Assembly (NCBI RefSeq): GCF_017357385.1
Contig: NZ_CP071632.1
Coordinates: forward strand, 3,477,501 to 3,541,500
DNA length: 64,000 nt
Source of the DNA: Rhizobium sp. NZLR1
GTDB taxonomy: Bacteria; Pseudomonadota; Alphaproteobacteria; Rhizobiales; Rhizobiaceae
Reading direction: 5' to 3'
Positions 26,015-33,165 of this stretch are shown here, piece after piece. Each line of letters opens with the position of its first letter. The first letter of the stretch is position 1. Both the position numbers and the translations under genes were made by a program. The notes below the pieces were generated by a model, which did no database searches, was not told where the DNA came from, and saw nothing but the letters and a program-made list of their open reading frames with translations.

Positions 26015-26359
26015 ATGAGCTATTCTATCTTCCAATCCGGCCGCAGCCGCCGCAATGGTACTTTCCACAATCTGGAATCCGGCATCGAGGAGCAGGTCGA
26101 GGCGCTGCGCGACGAACTCGCGGAACTGACACGCCTCGTCGGCAAGAGTTCGCGCCACCAGGGCGAAAAAATCCGCAGTCAAGCCGGCGCCGGTTATGAG
26201 GACCTGCTCGGCCGCAGCGAGGATCTGCTACGCGAATTGCAGCACGGCTACGAGCGTAGCGCGACCGAAATGCGCGAGACCGTCCGCAAACATCCGCTGA
26301 CAACGATCGGCGCCGCAGCCGCTTTCGGCCTGGTTATCGCCTTCCTCGCCCGCCGCTGA
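26015..26359 (+). CDS. DUF883/ElaB-like membrane-anchored protein
   Basis: A 114-residue protein. It has a polar coiled-coil-prone middle (EEQVEALRDELAELTRLVGK, then GRSEDLLRELQHGYERSATEM) and a C-terminal membrane helix (TIGAAAAFGLVIAFLARR). This is the ElaB/YqjD DUF883 layout. Such tail-anchored proteins can bind ribosomes at the membrane in stationary phase. Start at ATG 26015 with GGAG upstream. The EcfG-type promoter upstream fits a stress role. It lies 9 bp before a second membrane-protein gene. Confidence 0.85.
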   Translation: MSYSIFQSGRSRRNGTFHNLESGIEEQVEALRDELAELTRLVGKSSRHQGEKIRSQAGAGYEDLLGRSEDLLRELQHGYERSATEMRETVRKHPLTTIGAAAAFGLVIAFLARR

Positions 26360-26368
26360 GGACGCGCG

Positions 26369-26770
26369 ATGCTGTTCTCGATCCTCAGCCTGCTGACCGG
26401 CGCAAGCGTGCACCGGACCGTTGCGCGCGCCAAACGCAATAGCATCTTCATCGCGCTTGCCGCGCTCTTTCTCCTCACCGCCTACGCGCTGGCAGTCACC
26501 GCCGGCGCCATCTGGCTCGCCGGCATCTACGGCGCATTCGCCGCCGTGCTCTTCCTGGCCGCGGGCGCGTTGCTGATCGCTATCATCGCCTTGGTGGTCA
26601 TGGCAGTCATGAATGCCCGGGAGAAACGTCGTGCCCGCGAGCGCCGCGCGGCGCTGGAATCCTTCGCAACGGTTGGCCTCGGTCTCATCCGCGCCCAGCC
26701 GCTGCTGACCGCCGGCGTGCTGGCAGCCATCGTCGCGGCCAATCTGATGGGTTCGAAGCGCGAGGATTGA
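26369..26770 (+). CDS. Small membrane protein cotranscribed with the DUF883 gene
   Basis: A 133-residue protein with two adjacent hydrophobic helices (about residues 27-52 and 55-82). A strongly basic cytoplasmic stretch follows (NAREKRRARERRAALES), then a third helix near the C-terminus. In E. coli the DUF883 gene yqjD is followed by membrane-protein genes yqjE and yqjK; this gene occupies the same place and resembles a YqjE/phage-holin-family protein. Function unknown, probably stress-related by operon membership. Confidence 0.75.
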   Translation: MLFSILSLLTGASVHRTVARAKRNSIFIALAALFLLTAYALAVTAGAIWLAGIYGAFAAVLFLAAGALLIAIIALVVMAVMNAREKRRARERRAALESFATVGLGLIRAQPLLTAGVLAAIVAANLMGSKRED

Positions 26771-26832
26771 GGAGGGAGGGGACCGGCAGCACCCGATCGC
26801 CTTTGGATTCAGAAGCACCATGCCAACTTCCT

Positions 26833-26858
26833 TCATTCCTGTGCTCGTCACAGGAATG
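26833..26858. repeat. Interspersed palindromic repeat, copy 2
   Basis: CATTCCTGTG-CTCGT-CACAGGAATG, the same 10 bp stem as the copy at 18649-18674 with one change in the loop. It lies in the gap between convergent genes ending at 26770 (+) and 26985 (-). Confidence 0.75.
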
Positions 26859-26935
26859 AGGTTGGAGAGGAGGATCCCGCGGAACAACCCGCAACCCCGT
26901 CTCCGCCGCGCGGTTGCTCACGCTCCCGACAACGC

Positions 26936-26970
26936 AAAAAAGCCGGCGCCCCAAGAGGCCGCCGGCTTTT
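26936..26970 (-). terminator. Intrinsic terminator of ecfG
   Basis: The stem AAGCCGGCG/CGCCGGCTT (26940-26948, 26960-26968) has an 11-base loop. Read on the minus strand it is followed by six T residues, 15 bp after the ecfG stop. On the + strand the T-tract is shorter, so it may also end the DUF883 operon weakly. Confidence 0.88.
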
Positions 26971-26984
26971 CGCGATCATAATTT

Positions 26985-27548
26985 TCAGAACGCAAACGCC
27001 TTCGACGTCAGCGGCGCCGAGGTGGCGTCGGGGCCGAAATCGGCCTCGCCGGATATCTGCAGCAATTCCTGCAGCCGCTGACGGGCGCGGTTGACGCGGC
27101 TCTTGATGGTGCCGACGGCGCAGCCGCAGATTTCGGCCGCCTCCTCGTAGGAAAAACCCGAGGCGCCGACGAGGATGATCGCCTCGCGCTGGTCCGGCGG
27201 CAACTGGTCGAGCGCTTTCTTGAAGTCCTGCAGATCGAGCGCGCCGTATTGCGAGGGGTGCATCGCCATCGATTCCGTGAACAGCCCGTCGCTGTCCTGG
27301 ACCTCGCGGCCGCTCTTACGCATCTGGCTGTAGAGTTCATTGCGCAGGATCGTGAACAGCCAGGCCTTCATATTCGTGCCCATCTCAAAATGATCCTGCT
27401 TGGCCCAGGCCTTCATGATGGTGTCCTGGACGAGATCGTCGGCACGATCATGCCGCCCGATGAGCGATATTGCGAAGGCGCGGAGACTTGGGAGGGCCGC
27501 CAGCAGTTCCCGCTTGAAGCTGGGTTGCGCTTTATCTTCCATGCGCAC
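26985..27548 (-). CDS. ecfG: General stress ECF sigma factor EcfG
   Basis: A 187-residue ECF15-type sigma factor. Region 2 is FAISLIGRHDRADDLVQDTI with KAWAKQDHFEMGTNMKAWLF. Region 4 is LPPDQREAIILVGASGFSYE then AAEICGCAVGTIKSRVNRAR. It recognises GGAAC-N16/17-CGTT promoters and is held inactive by NepR until phosphorylated PhyR binds NepR. It lies 4 bp downstream of nepR and is divergent from phyR, the standard rhizobial layout. Start 27548 or two codons later at 27542. It is probably autoregulated through the promoter at 27909-27933. Confidence 0.93.
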   Translation of the reverse strand: MRMEDKAQPSFKRELLAALPSLRAFAISLIGRHDRADDLVQDTIMKAWAKQDHFEMGTNMKAWLFTILRNELYSQMRKSGREVQDSDGLFTESMAMHPSQYGALDLQDFKKALDQLPPDQREAIILVGASGFSYEEAAEICGCAVGTIKSRVNRARQRLQELLQISGEADFGPDATSAPLTSKAFAF

Positions 27549-27552
27549 GATC

Positions 27553-27759
27553 CTATTCGGCCATCTTGGCAGAAGCCATCATTTCGGCATGGTCGAGCTT
27601 TTCGAGAAGATCGAGAAAACGATCGGGGATCGCCTCCCCTTGCGCAGAGGCATACAGCGACCGCAGCCTGACGCCGATCTGATTGTTCGGGTCCAGTATA
27701 TCGCTTGCCCGCAGCTCCAGCTTGCGCTGGTCGGCTGCTTCTTTCTTGCGTGTAATCAT
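27553..27759 (-). CDS. nepR: NepR anti-sigma factor
   Basis: A 68-residue protein with the NepR core NNQIGVRLRSLYASAQGEAI followed by PDRFLDLLEKLD, the two helices that clamp EcfG. Start chosen at ATG 27759: GAGAAG lies 8 bp upstream and the length matches the family. The frame is open to 27870, with no SD at its earlier ATGs. It is 4 bp upstream of ecfG and cotranscribed. Phosphorylated PhyR, encoded divergently, sequesters it. Confidence 0.88.
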   Translation of the reverse strand: MITRKKEAADQRKLELRASDILDPNNQIGVRLRSLYASAQGEAIPDRFLDLLEKLDHAEMMASAKMAE

Positions 27760-27908
27760 CAATTCGTCTTCTCGCCGGTTGTCTGTTGGGGCGTGCATGG
27801 GATCGATCACGATTTCAACCATCGACACCGACCCTCCGATTGTCGATGTCGCTGGCATCTTTTGTTGCATGGGTCAAAACGCTACGCCCTTTCCTCGTCG
27901 GCTGGAAT

Positions 27909-27933
27909 AATGCGGCGCGACAAAAAAAGTTCC
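27909..27933 (-). promoter_or_regulatory. EcfG-type promoter of nepR-ecfG
   Basis: On the minus strand, GGAAC (27933-27929), 16 bp, CATT (27912-27909). The -10 differs by one base from CGTT. It implies positive autoregulation of nepR-ecfG. Its -35 faces that of the phyR promoter only 9 bp away. Confidence 0.7.
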
Positions 27934-27942
27934 TGCCATTCC

Positions 27943-27967
27943 GGAACTTTTTTATCAAAGTGACGTT
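27943..27967 (+). promoter_or_regulatory. EcfG-type promoter of phyR
   Basis: GGAAC (27943-27947), 16 bp, CGTT (27964-27967), an exact match. It is 46 bp upstream of the phyR ATG. With the opposing nepR promoter it forms an inverted repeat AAAAAAGTTCC/GGAACTTTTTT, because both -35 elements and their flanking A/T tracts mirror each other. Confidence 0.8.
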
Positions 27968-28013
27968 TACCGCTCATTGAAGCCAATGACCGGCCTGCAT
28001 ACGGGAGCCCTTA

Positions 28014-28808
28014 ATGACACTTTCCACTCGAATTGCGCCGCACCTTCCTTATCTGCGCCGCTATTCCCGCGCCCTTACCGGCACTCAGACTTCCGGCGAC
28101 GCGTATGTCGCCGCCGTTCTCGAAGCCATCATCGCCGATCTCACGATTTTCCCGGATACGGCGAATGACCGGGTGGCACTCTACAAACTGTTTACGCAAT
28201 TGTTTGGTTCCACCGCAGTCCAGATTCCAGAACCCACCTCGCCCTATGCCTGGGAACAGCGCGCCACGCTCAACCTTTCCAAGGTTTCGCCAGGCGCCCG
28301 TCAAGCCTTCCTGCTCGCCTCCGTAGAGAATTTCCGCGTCGCCGAGATCGGCGAAATCCTGGAACTCGACGAACAGGATGTCATGCGTCTGCTCGACATG
28401 GCCTCGCAGGAGATTTCCCGTCAGGTCGCAACCGACATCATGATCATCGAGGACGAACCGCTGATCGCCATGGATATCGAGCAAATGGTCGAAAGCCTCG
28501 GCCATCGCGTCACCGGCATTGCCCGCACGCACGCCGAGGCCGTTGCGCTCTACAACAAAACCAAGCCGAGCATGGTTTTGGCCGACATCCAGCTGGCCGA
28601 CGGCAGCTCCGGCATCGACGCTGTCAACGACATCCTCAAGACGTCTAGCGTGCCGGTGATCTTCATCACCGCTTTCCCGGAAAGGCTTTTGACCGGCGAG
28701 CGGCCCGAACCGACATTCCTCGTCACCAAGCCCTTCAATCCAGACATGGTCAAGGCATTGATCAGCCAAGCTCTTTTCTTCAACGAATCGACCAGAGTGG
28801 CTGCCTGA
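28014..28808 (+). CDS. phyR: General stress response regulator PhyR
   Basis: A 264-residue anti-anti-sigma factor. The N-terminal sigma-like domain (about residues 1-135) mimics EcfG. The C-terminal receiver domain has the acidic pocket IIEDEPL, phospho-acceptor Asp191 in VLADIQLAD, and Lys239 in LVTKP. When phosphorylated it binds NepR and frees EcfG. GGGAG precedes the ATG. It is divergent from nepR-ecfG and followed by an HWE kinase that may phosphorylate it. Confidence 0.95.
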   Translation: MTLSTRIAPHLPYLRRYSRALTGTQTSGDAYVAAVLEAIIADLTIFPDTANDRVALYKLFTQLFGSTAVQIPEPTSPYAWEQRATLNLSKVSPGARQAFLLASVENFRVAEIGEILELDEQDVMRLLDMASQEISRQVATDIMIIEDEPLIAMDIEQMVESLGHRVTGIARTHAEAVALYNKTKPSMVLADIQLADGSSGIDAVNDILKTSSVPVIFITAFPERLLTGERPEPTFLVTKPFNPDMVKALISQALFFNESTRVAA

Positions 28809-28828
28809 GACGCAATTTTCCGGCCTTC

Positions 28829-28854
28829 GGAACCAAATCGCCAAAACAGGCGTT
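28829..28854 (+). promoter_or_regulatory. EcfG-type promoter of the HWE kinase
   Basis: GGAAC (28829-28833), 17 bp, CGTT (28851-28854), an exact consensus match with the longer spacer. It lies just after the phyR stop and 128 bp before the kinase start. An imperfect 10 bp-stem hairpin (28850-28872, loop GTT) begins at the -10 and would sit at the very 5' end of the transcript. Confidence 0.7.
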
Positions 28855-28982
28855 CCGGTGTTACCGGGACGCTCCGGTGGCTTTAACGGTTTTTGCAGCG
28901 CTTTGTTCTAGAGTTGACCGGCGGCGTCTCTAAGGGCGCGTCCTTCAGCGACGTTCAAGATGTCACAAGGAAAGGCGGCCGA

Positions 28983-29996
28983 GTGAATACGACTGAACCA
29001 TTGTCCGGCATGCCTTTTACCTTCGAAAGCAAAGCCGCAATGATGGAACGCGCGCTCGGCAGCGCCGGGATTTCAATCCTCTGTCAGGATGCCCGGCTTT
29101 CAATCTTCTACGCCGAAAATCTGCCGCCGCATTTCGCGGCGCTCTTCATGCCGGGCGGCGGCGATGCTGCCCTCTTTGGCGACGCGCAAGGCCGGTATCT
29201 GACGGCACTAAAACACAAAGTGCTGGAAACCGGTATCCCCAACAATGCCGAGGTCGAGATCGAAGTCGACGGCGAAATGCGCAGTTATGAGCTGAAGATC
29301 CAGCGCACCGGCGAACGCGGCACACATGGACTTCTGTCGGTAATGGCTGAAGTCACCGAAAGCCGACATCGTGAAAAAGTGCTGAAATCGCTGCTGCGCG
29401 AACTCTCGCACCGCTCGAAGAACCTTCTCGCCATCATCCAGGGCATCGCCACCCAGACGGCGCGCAACACGCTCTCTCTCGACAGCTTCCTCCTCAAGTT
29501 TCGCGGACGGCTGCAATCGCTTTCCAATTCGCAGGATCTGATTACAGACTCGAGCTGGCGCGGCGCCTATCTCTTCGAACTTGCCGAAAAGCAATTCGCC
29601 CCCTACTGGCCGGAAACGGCCGGCTCCATGCCGATCTACGGCATCAACGCCCATCTGACGCCGAATGCCGCCGTGCATCTCGGGCTCGCCCTCCATGAAC
29701 TCATCGTCAACTCCGCCTCCTACGGCGCGATTTCCGGTGGCGCCGCTTCGATCACGTTGAATTGCCGCGACGCCATGATCGGCGACAGGAAGGCGATCGA
29801 AATAACCTGGGTAGAGGTGCTGCAGAACCAGTTGGAAATCCACGAATTCAGCGACAACAGCTTCGGCCGCACCGTGCTGGAGCGTGTCGTGCCCTCGTCG
29901 GTCAACGGCAGGGCGGAGCTGAGCCTCGTGCCCGGCCGCATCGAATATCGCCTGACCATTCCGGAAAGCGAATTCGAAATCTTTAAGCGCCTGTGA
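28983..29996 (+). CDS. HWE-family sensor histidine kinase of the general stress locus
   Basis: A 337-residue soluble kinase. It has an N-terminal PAS-like sensor (about residues 10-130, with LSIFYAENLPPHFAAL). The dimerisation/phospho-acceptor segment is LLRELSHRSKNLLAIIQG, and the HWE/HATPase domain carries ALHELIVNSASYGAI. This family commonly phosphorylates PhyR. GTG 28983 is chosen as start: AAGGAAAGG lies about 9 bp upstream, and the frame open from 28893 crosses the EcfG-type promoter leader. No membrane helix, so the signal is cytoplasmic. Confidence 0.87.
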   Translation: MNTTEPLSGMPFTFESKAAMMERALGSAGISILCQDARLSIFYAENLPPHFAALFMPGGGDAALFGDAQGRYLTALKHKVLETGIPNNAEVEIEVDGEMRSYELKIQRTGERGTHGLLSVMAEVTESRHREKVLKSLLRELSHRSKNLLAIIQGIATQTARNTLSLDSFLLKFRGRLQSLSNSQDLITDSSWRGAYLFELAEKQFAPYWPETAGSMPIYGINAHLTPNAAVHLGLALHELIVNSASYGAISGGAASITLNCRDAMIGDRKAIEITWVEVLQNQLEIHEFSDNSFGRTVLERVVPSSVNGRAELSLVPGRIEYRLTIPESEFEIFKRL

Positions 29997-30026
29997 AAGC
30001 AAACCAGAAAACAAACCGTCGCAAAC

Positions 30027-30151
30027 GGAAAAACAGCCGGTGCGAGGGCGGCGCACCAGCTGTCTTCACTCACCGGGAGGGGACCGTGAGTACGTCCGGA
30101 TGGTGGGTTGGGGGCGCGCATGTTGGGTCGATGCGGTCACCATCCAGATAT
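30027..30151 (-). ncRNA. Predicted EcfG-dependent small RNA (GsrN-like layout)
   Basis: A minus-strand transcript of about 125 nt is predicted, from an EcfG-type promoter (30158-30182) to an intrinsic terminator (30029-30062). It folds into three units. The first is a 10 bp stem CTGGATGGTG/CACCATCCGG (30138-30147 with 30096-30105) enclosing C-rich single strands and a small CGCAT/ATGCG hairpin. The second is ACTCAC/GTGAGT (30068-30091) with a C-rich loop containing TCCCCTCCC, complementary to Shine-Dalgarno sequences. The third is the terminator. Caulobacter GsrN is a known stress sigma-dependent sRNA with a C-rich targeting loop; this is an analogy, not a proven homology. No convincing protein is encoded here. 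Confidence 0.62.
30029..30062 (-). terminator. Intrinsic terminator of the predicted sRNA
   Basis: On the minus strand, CAGCTGGTGCG/CGCACCGGCTG forms an 11 bp stem (one G-T pair) with loop CCGCCCT, followed by TTTTT. On the + strand the tract after the stem is TCTTCAC, so it is directional. It lies 33 bp beyond the kinase stop on the opposite strand. Confidence 0.82.
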
Positions 30152-30157
30152 CGCAAT

Positions 30158-30182
30158 AACGACGACATCCAACATTGGTTCC
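30158..30182 (-). promoter_or_regulatory. EcfG-type promoter of the predicted sRNA
   Basis: On the minus strand, GGAAC (30182-30178), 16 bp, CGTT (30161-30158): an exact consensus match. No protein gene begins downstream of it on this strand before the terminator at 30062, so the product should be a short untranslated RNA. Confidence 0.72.
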
Positions 30183-30410
30183 CTCCACCAACAAAAAAAT
30201 CCGACTTTTTCGAATCTTTTTTGGAAGTCCTGACGCTGACACACGTCCCACCATTTCACCGATATCGACCAGTGAAAATCAGTGAAAGGAAACAGATAGT
30301 TATCTAGGGATAAACAACAGAACGCTCTCAAAATTTTACCGTTTGATAAATTTTTAAACCTGAGTTACGCTTTCCCTCACAGGCCGTTTACCAATAATGA
30401 GGGAACTTCA
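30183..30410. other. Non-coding gap upstream of preT
   Basis: AT-rich DNA between the stress-type promoter and preT. It should hold the preT promoter, but no hexamer pair is clear. GTTTACCAAT (30386-30395) also occurs in the RutR box region at 40812-40821, so half of a RutR site may be present. GAGGGAAC is the preT ribosome site. A + strand hairpin TTGGT/ACCAA with loop TCCCTCC (30175-30191) overlaps the promoter. Nothing else is seen. Confidence 0.5.
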
Positions 30411-31772
30411 ATGGAACGACTGGAAACGGGGATTCATGCCGGCCGGCTTTCGCCCGCCGAGTATGAGGCTAATTTTTCCGATCTTCATCCGCGCCTCGAC
30501 AATCATGAGGCGCTGGTCGCCGCCGACCGCTGTTATTTCTGTTACGACGCGCCGTGCATGACGGCCTGTCCGACCTCGATCGATATTCCGCTGTTCATCC
30601 GGCAGATTTCGACCGGCAATCCGATCGGCTCGGCCAAGACGATCTTCGATCAGAACATCCTCGGCGGCATGTGCGCTCGCGTCTGTCCCACCGAAGAGCT
30701 TTGCGAACAGGCCTGTGTGCGCAACACGGCAGAAGAACGCCCCGTCGAGATCGGCCGGCTGCAGCGTTATGCGACCGATGCCGCCATACAGGCCGGCAGG
30801 CAGTTCTACGCCAGGGCCGAAGCATCAGGAAAGACGATCGCCGTCGTCGGCGCAGGCCCAGCCGGCCTTGCCGCCGCCCATCGTCTGGCCGTGAAGGGCC
30901 ACTCCGTCGTCATCTATGACGCCAGGGAAAAATCCGGCGGCCTCAACGAATACGGCATCGCCACCTATAAGACGGTCGATGATTTCGCCCAGCAGGAAGT
31001 CGACTACATCATCTCGATCGGCGGCATCGAAGTTCGCCAAGGCGCTCTTCTCGGCCGCGATTTTTCGCTCTCCGATCTGCAGGCGCAGTATGACGCCGTC
31101 TTTCTCGGTATCGGCCTTGCCGGCGTCAACGCCCTGCGCATCGACGGCGAGAACCTTGCAGGCGTCGACGACGCTGTCGATTTCATCGCGGCACTCCGCC
31201 AAGCCGAAGAAAAGAACGAAATAGCTATCGGCCGCCGGGTCGTCGTCCTCGGCGGCGGCATGACGGCGATCGACGCTGCCGTTCAGGCAAAGTTGCTCGG
31301 CGCCGAGGAGGTGACGATCTGTTACCGCCGCGGCAAGGAGCACATGAACGCGTCGGAATTCGAGCAGGATCTGGCAAGCTCCAAGGGCGTCATCATCCGT
31401 CACTGGCTGGCGCCGAAATCGATCCTGTCACAGGACGGCAAGGTTGCCGCCATCGAGGTGGAATATACGAGGGTTCTTGACGGCCGCCTCATCGGCACCG
31501 GCGAGACCGGCGTGATCGCCGCCGACCAGATTTTCAAGGCGATCGGCCAGAACTTTGACGCCTCGGGCCTCGGTTCGCTGCGCATGGAATCCGGCCGCAT
31601 CGCCGTCGATGTCGAAGGCCACACCTCGCTCGATGGCGTCTGGGCCGGCGGCGACTGCGTCTTCGGCGGCGACGATCTCACGGTTTCCGCCGTCGCCCAT
31701 GGTCGCGACGCAGCTGAATCCATCCATCGCACCCTGTCTGCTGCAGCCGCTCCGGCTGTCGCGGTTGCTTGA
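30411..31772 (+). CDS. preT: NAD-dependent dihydropyrimidine dehydrogenase, PreT subunit
   Basis: A 453-residue flavoprotein of the glutamate synthase small-subunit type. N-terminal Fe-S cysteines are in CYFCYDAPCMTACPTS and GGMCARVCPTEELCEQACVR. The FAD-binding fold is VVGAGPAGLAAAHRLA, and a second Rossmann fold for NAD(P)H is VVVLGGGMTAIDAA. It passes electrons from NADH to PreA for reduction of uracil/thymine, the first step of reductive pyrimidine breakdown. GAGGGAAC lies before the ATG. It is 15 bp upstream of preA. Confidence 0.95.
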   Translation: MERLETGIHAGRLSPAEYEANFSDLHPRLDNHEALVAADRCYFCYDAPCMTACPTSIDIPLFIRQISTGNPIGSAKTIFDQNILGGMCARVCPTEELCEQACVRNTAEERPVEIGRLQRYATDAAIQAGRQFYARAEASGKTIAVVGAGPAGLAAAHRLAVKGHSVVIYDAREKSGGLNEYGIATYKTVDDFAQQEVDYIISIGGIEVRQGALLGRDFSLSDLQAQYDAVFLGIGLAGVNALRIDGENLAGVDDAVDFIAALRQAEEKNEIAIGRRVVVLGGGMTAIDAAVQAKLLGAEEVTICYRRGKEHMNASEFEQDLASSKGVIIRHWLAPKSILSQDGKVAAIEVEYTRVLDGRLIGTGETGVIAADQIFKAIGQNFDASGLGSLRMESGRIAVDVEGHTSLDGVWAGGDCVFGGDDLTVSAVAHGRDAAESIHRTLSAAAAPAVAVA

Positions 31773-31787
31773 AGGGGAGAATGAACA

Positions 31788-33101
31788 ATGGCTGATCTCC
31801 GCAATAATTTCGTCGGCATCAAGTCTCCGAACCCGTTCTGGCTGGCGTCCGCGCCGCCAACCGACAAGGCCTATAACGTCGAGCGCGCCTTCAAGGCAGG
31901 CTGGGGCGGTGTGGTCTGGAAGACGCTGGGCGAGGAAGGCCCGCCCGTCGTCAACGTCAACGGCCCGCGCTACGGCGCGATCTGGGGCGCCGACCGCCGC
32001 CTGCTTGGTCTGAACAATATCGAACTCATCACCGACCGCGACCTCTATACCAACCTCAGGGAAATGAAGCAGGTCAAGATGAATTGGCCCGATCGGGCGC
32101 TGATTGCTTCGATCATGGTGCCCTGCGAGGAAGAGGCCTGGAAGTCGATCCTGCCCTTGGTCGAGGAAACCGGCGCCGACGGTATCGAGCTCAATTTCGG
32201 CTGTCCGCACGGCATGTCGGAGCGCGGCATGGGCTCCGCCGTCGGCCAGGTGCCGGAATACATCGAAATGGTCGTACGCTGGTGCAAGCAGTACACCCGC
32301 ATGCCGGTCATCACAAAGCTGACGCCGAACATCACCGATGTCCGCCGTCCTGCCCGCGCTGCCAAGGCCGGCGGCACCGATGCCGTCTCGCTGATCAACA
32401 CGATCAATTCGATCGTCTCCGTCGATCTCGACAACTTCGCCCCGAACCCGACCGTCGGCGGCAAGGGCAGCCACGGCGGTTATTGCGGCCCGGCCGTCAA
32501 GCCGATCGCGCTCAACATGGTGGCCGAGATTGCCCGTGATCCCGAAACCTACGGCCTGCCGATCTCAGGCATCGGCGGCATCACCACCTGGCGGGACGCC
32601 GCCGAATTCCTCGTCCTCGGCGCCGGCAACGTTCAGGTCTGCACGGCAGCGATGACCTATGGCTTCAAGATCGTGCAGGAGATGATCACGGGCCTCTCCG
32701 ACTGGATGGACGAAAAGGGCCATCGCAGCCTCGACGACATCACCGGCCGCGCCGTGCCCAACGTCACCGACTGGCAATATCTGAACCTCAACTATATCGC
32801 CAAGGCGAGGATCGATCAGGATGCCTGCATCAAATGCGGCCGCTGCTACATCGCCTGTGAGGACACTTCGCATCAGGCGATCACCAACTTCGTCGACGGC
32901 GTTCGCCATTTCGAGGTGATGGACGAGGAATGCGTCGGCTGCAATCTCTGCGTCAGCGTCTGCCCGGTGGAGAACTGCATCACCCTGGAACAGCTTCCCG
33001 CCGGCACCCTCGACAAGCGCACCGGCCGCATCGTCGACCCAAACTACGCCAACTGGACGACGCACCCAAACAACCCGATGGCGCGTCAGGCGGCGGAGTA
33101 A
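31788..33101 (+). CDS. preA: NAD-dependent dihydropyrimidine dehydrogenase, PreA subunit
   Basis: A 437-residue enzyme. The N-terminal dihydroorotate-dehydrogenase-like FMN barrel starts at NPFWLASAPPTDKAYNV, with the catalytic cysteine in FGCPHGMSERGMGSAVGQ. The C-terminal ferredoxin domain has two [4Fe-4S] motifs, CIKCGRCYIAC and CVGCNLCVSVCPVENC. With PreT it reduces uracil and thymine to dihydropyrimidines. The later steps (hyuC, hydA) are 8-11 kb downstream on the same strand. A strong hairpin follows the stop. Confidence 0.95.
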   Translation: MADLRNNFVGIKSPNPFWLASAPPTDKAYNVERAFKAGWGGVVWKTLGEEGPPVVNVNGPRYGAIWGADRRLLGLNNIELITDRDLYTNLREMKQVKMNWPDRALIASIMVPCEEEAWKSILPLVEETGADGIELNFGCPHGMSERGMGSAVGQVPEYIEMVVRWCKQYTRMPVITKLTPNITDVRRPARAAKAGGTDAVSLINTINSIVSVDLDNFAPNPTVGGKGSHGGYCGPAVKPIALNMVAEIARDPETYGLPISGIGGITTWRDAAEFLVLGAGNVQVCTAAMTYGFKIVQEMITGLSDWMDEKGHRSLDDITGRAVPNVTDWQYLNLNYIAKARIDQDACIKCGRCYIACEDTSHQAITNFVDGVRHFEVMDEECVGCNLCVSVCPVENCITLEQLPAGTLDKRTGRIVDPNYANWTTHPNNPMARQAAE

Positions 33102-33110
33102 CGATCTGCG

Positions 33111-33138
33111 ACGCCGCGGAAACAATGATCCGCGGCGT
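33111..33138. terminator. Hairpin between convergent preA and ftrA
   Basis: A perfect 10 bp stem ACGCCGCGGA/TCCGCGGCGT with an 8-base loop, 9 bp after the preA stop. There is no T-tract, so it may be a weak or Rho-assisted terminator, or an mRNA 3' end stabiliser. Confidence 0.55.
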
Positions 33139-33165
33139 TGGATCTCGCCGGCAACGTTCGCAGCG

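Noticed and set aside
26881..26910. GGAAC that could be another EcfG site near 26881
   Set aside because: No CGTT at 16 or 17 bp, and no gene starts downstream on that strand.
30066..30254. Minus-strand 62-codon frame across the predicted sRNA
   Set aside because: It begins upstream of the EcfG-type promoter, so the predicted transcript lacks its start. There is no ribosome site and no known domain.
30386..30401. Possible RutR box before preT
   Set aside because: Only the left half (TTTACCA) fits; the right half lacks TGGTCAA. It is kept as a remark, not called.
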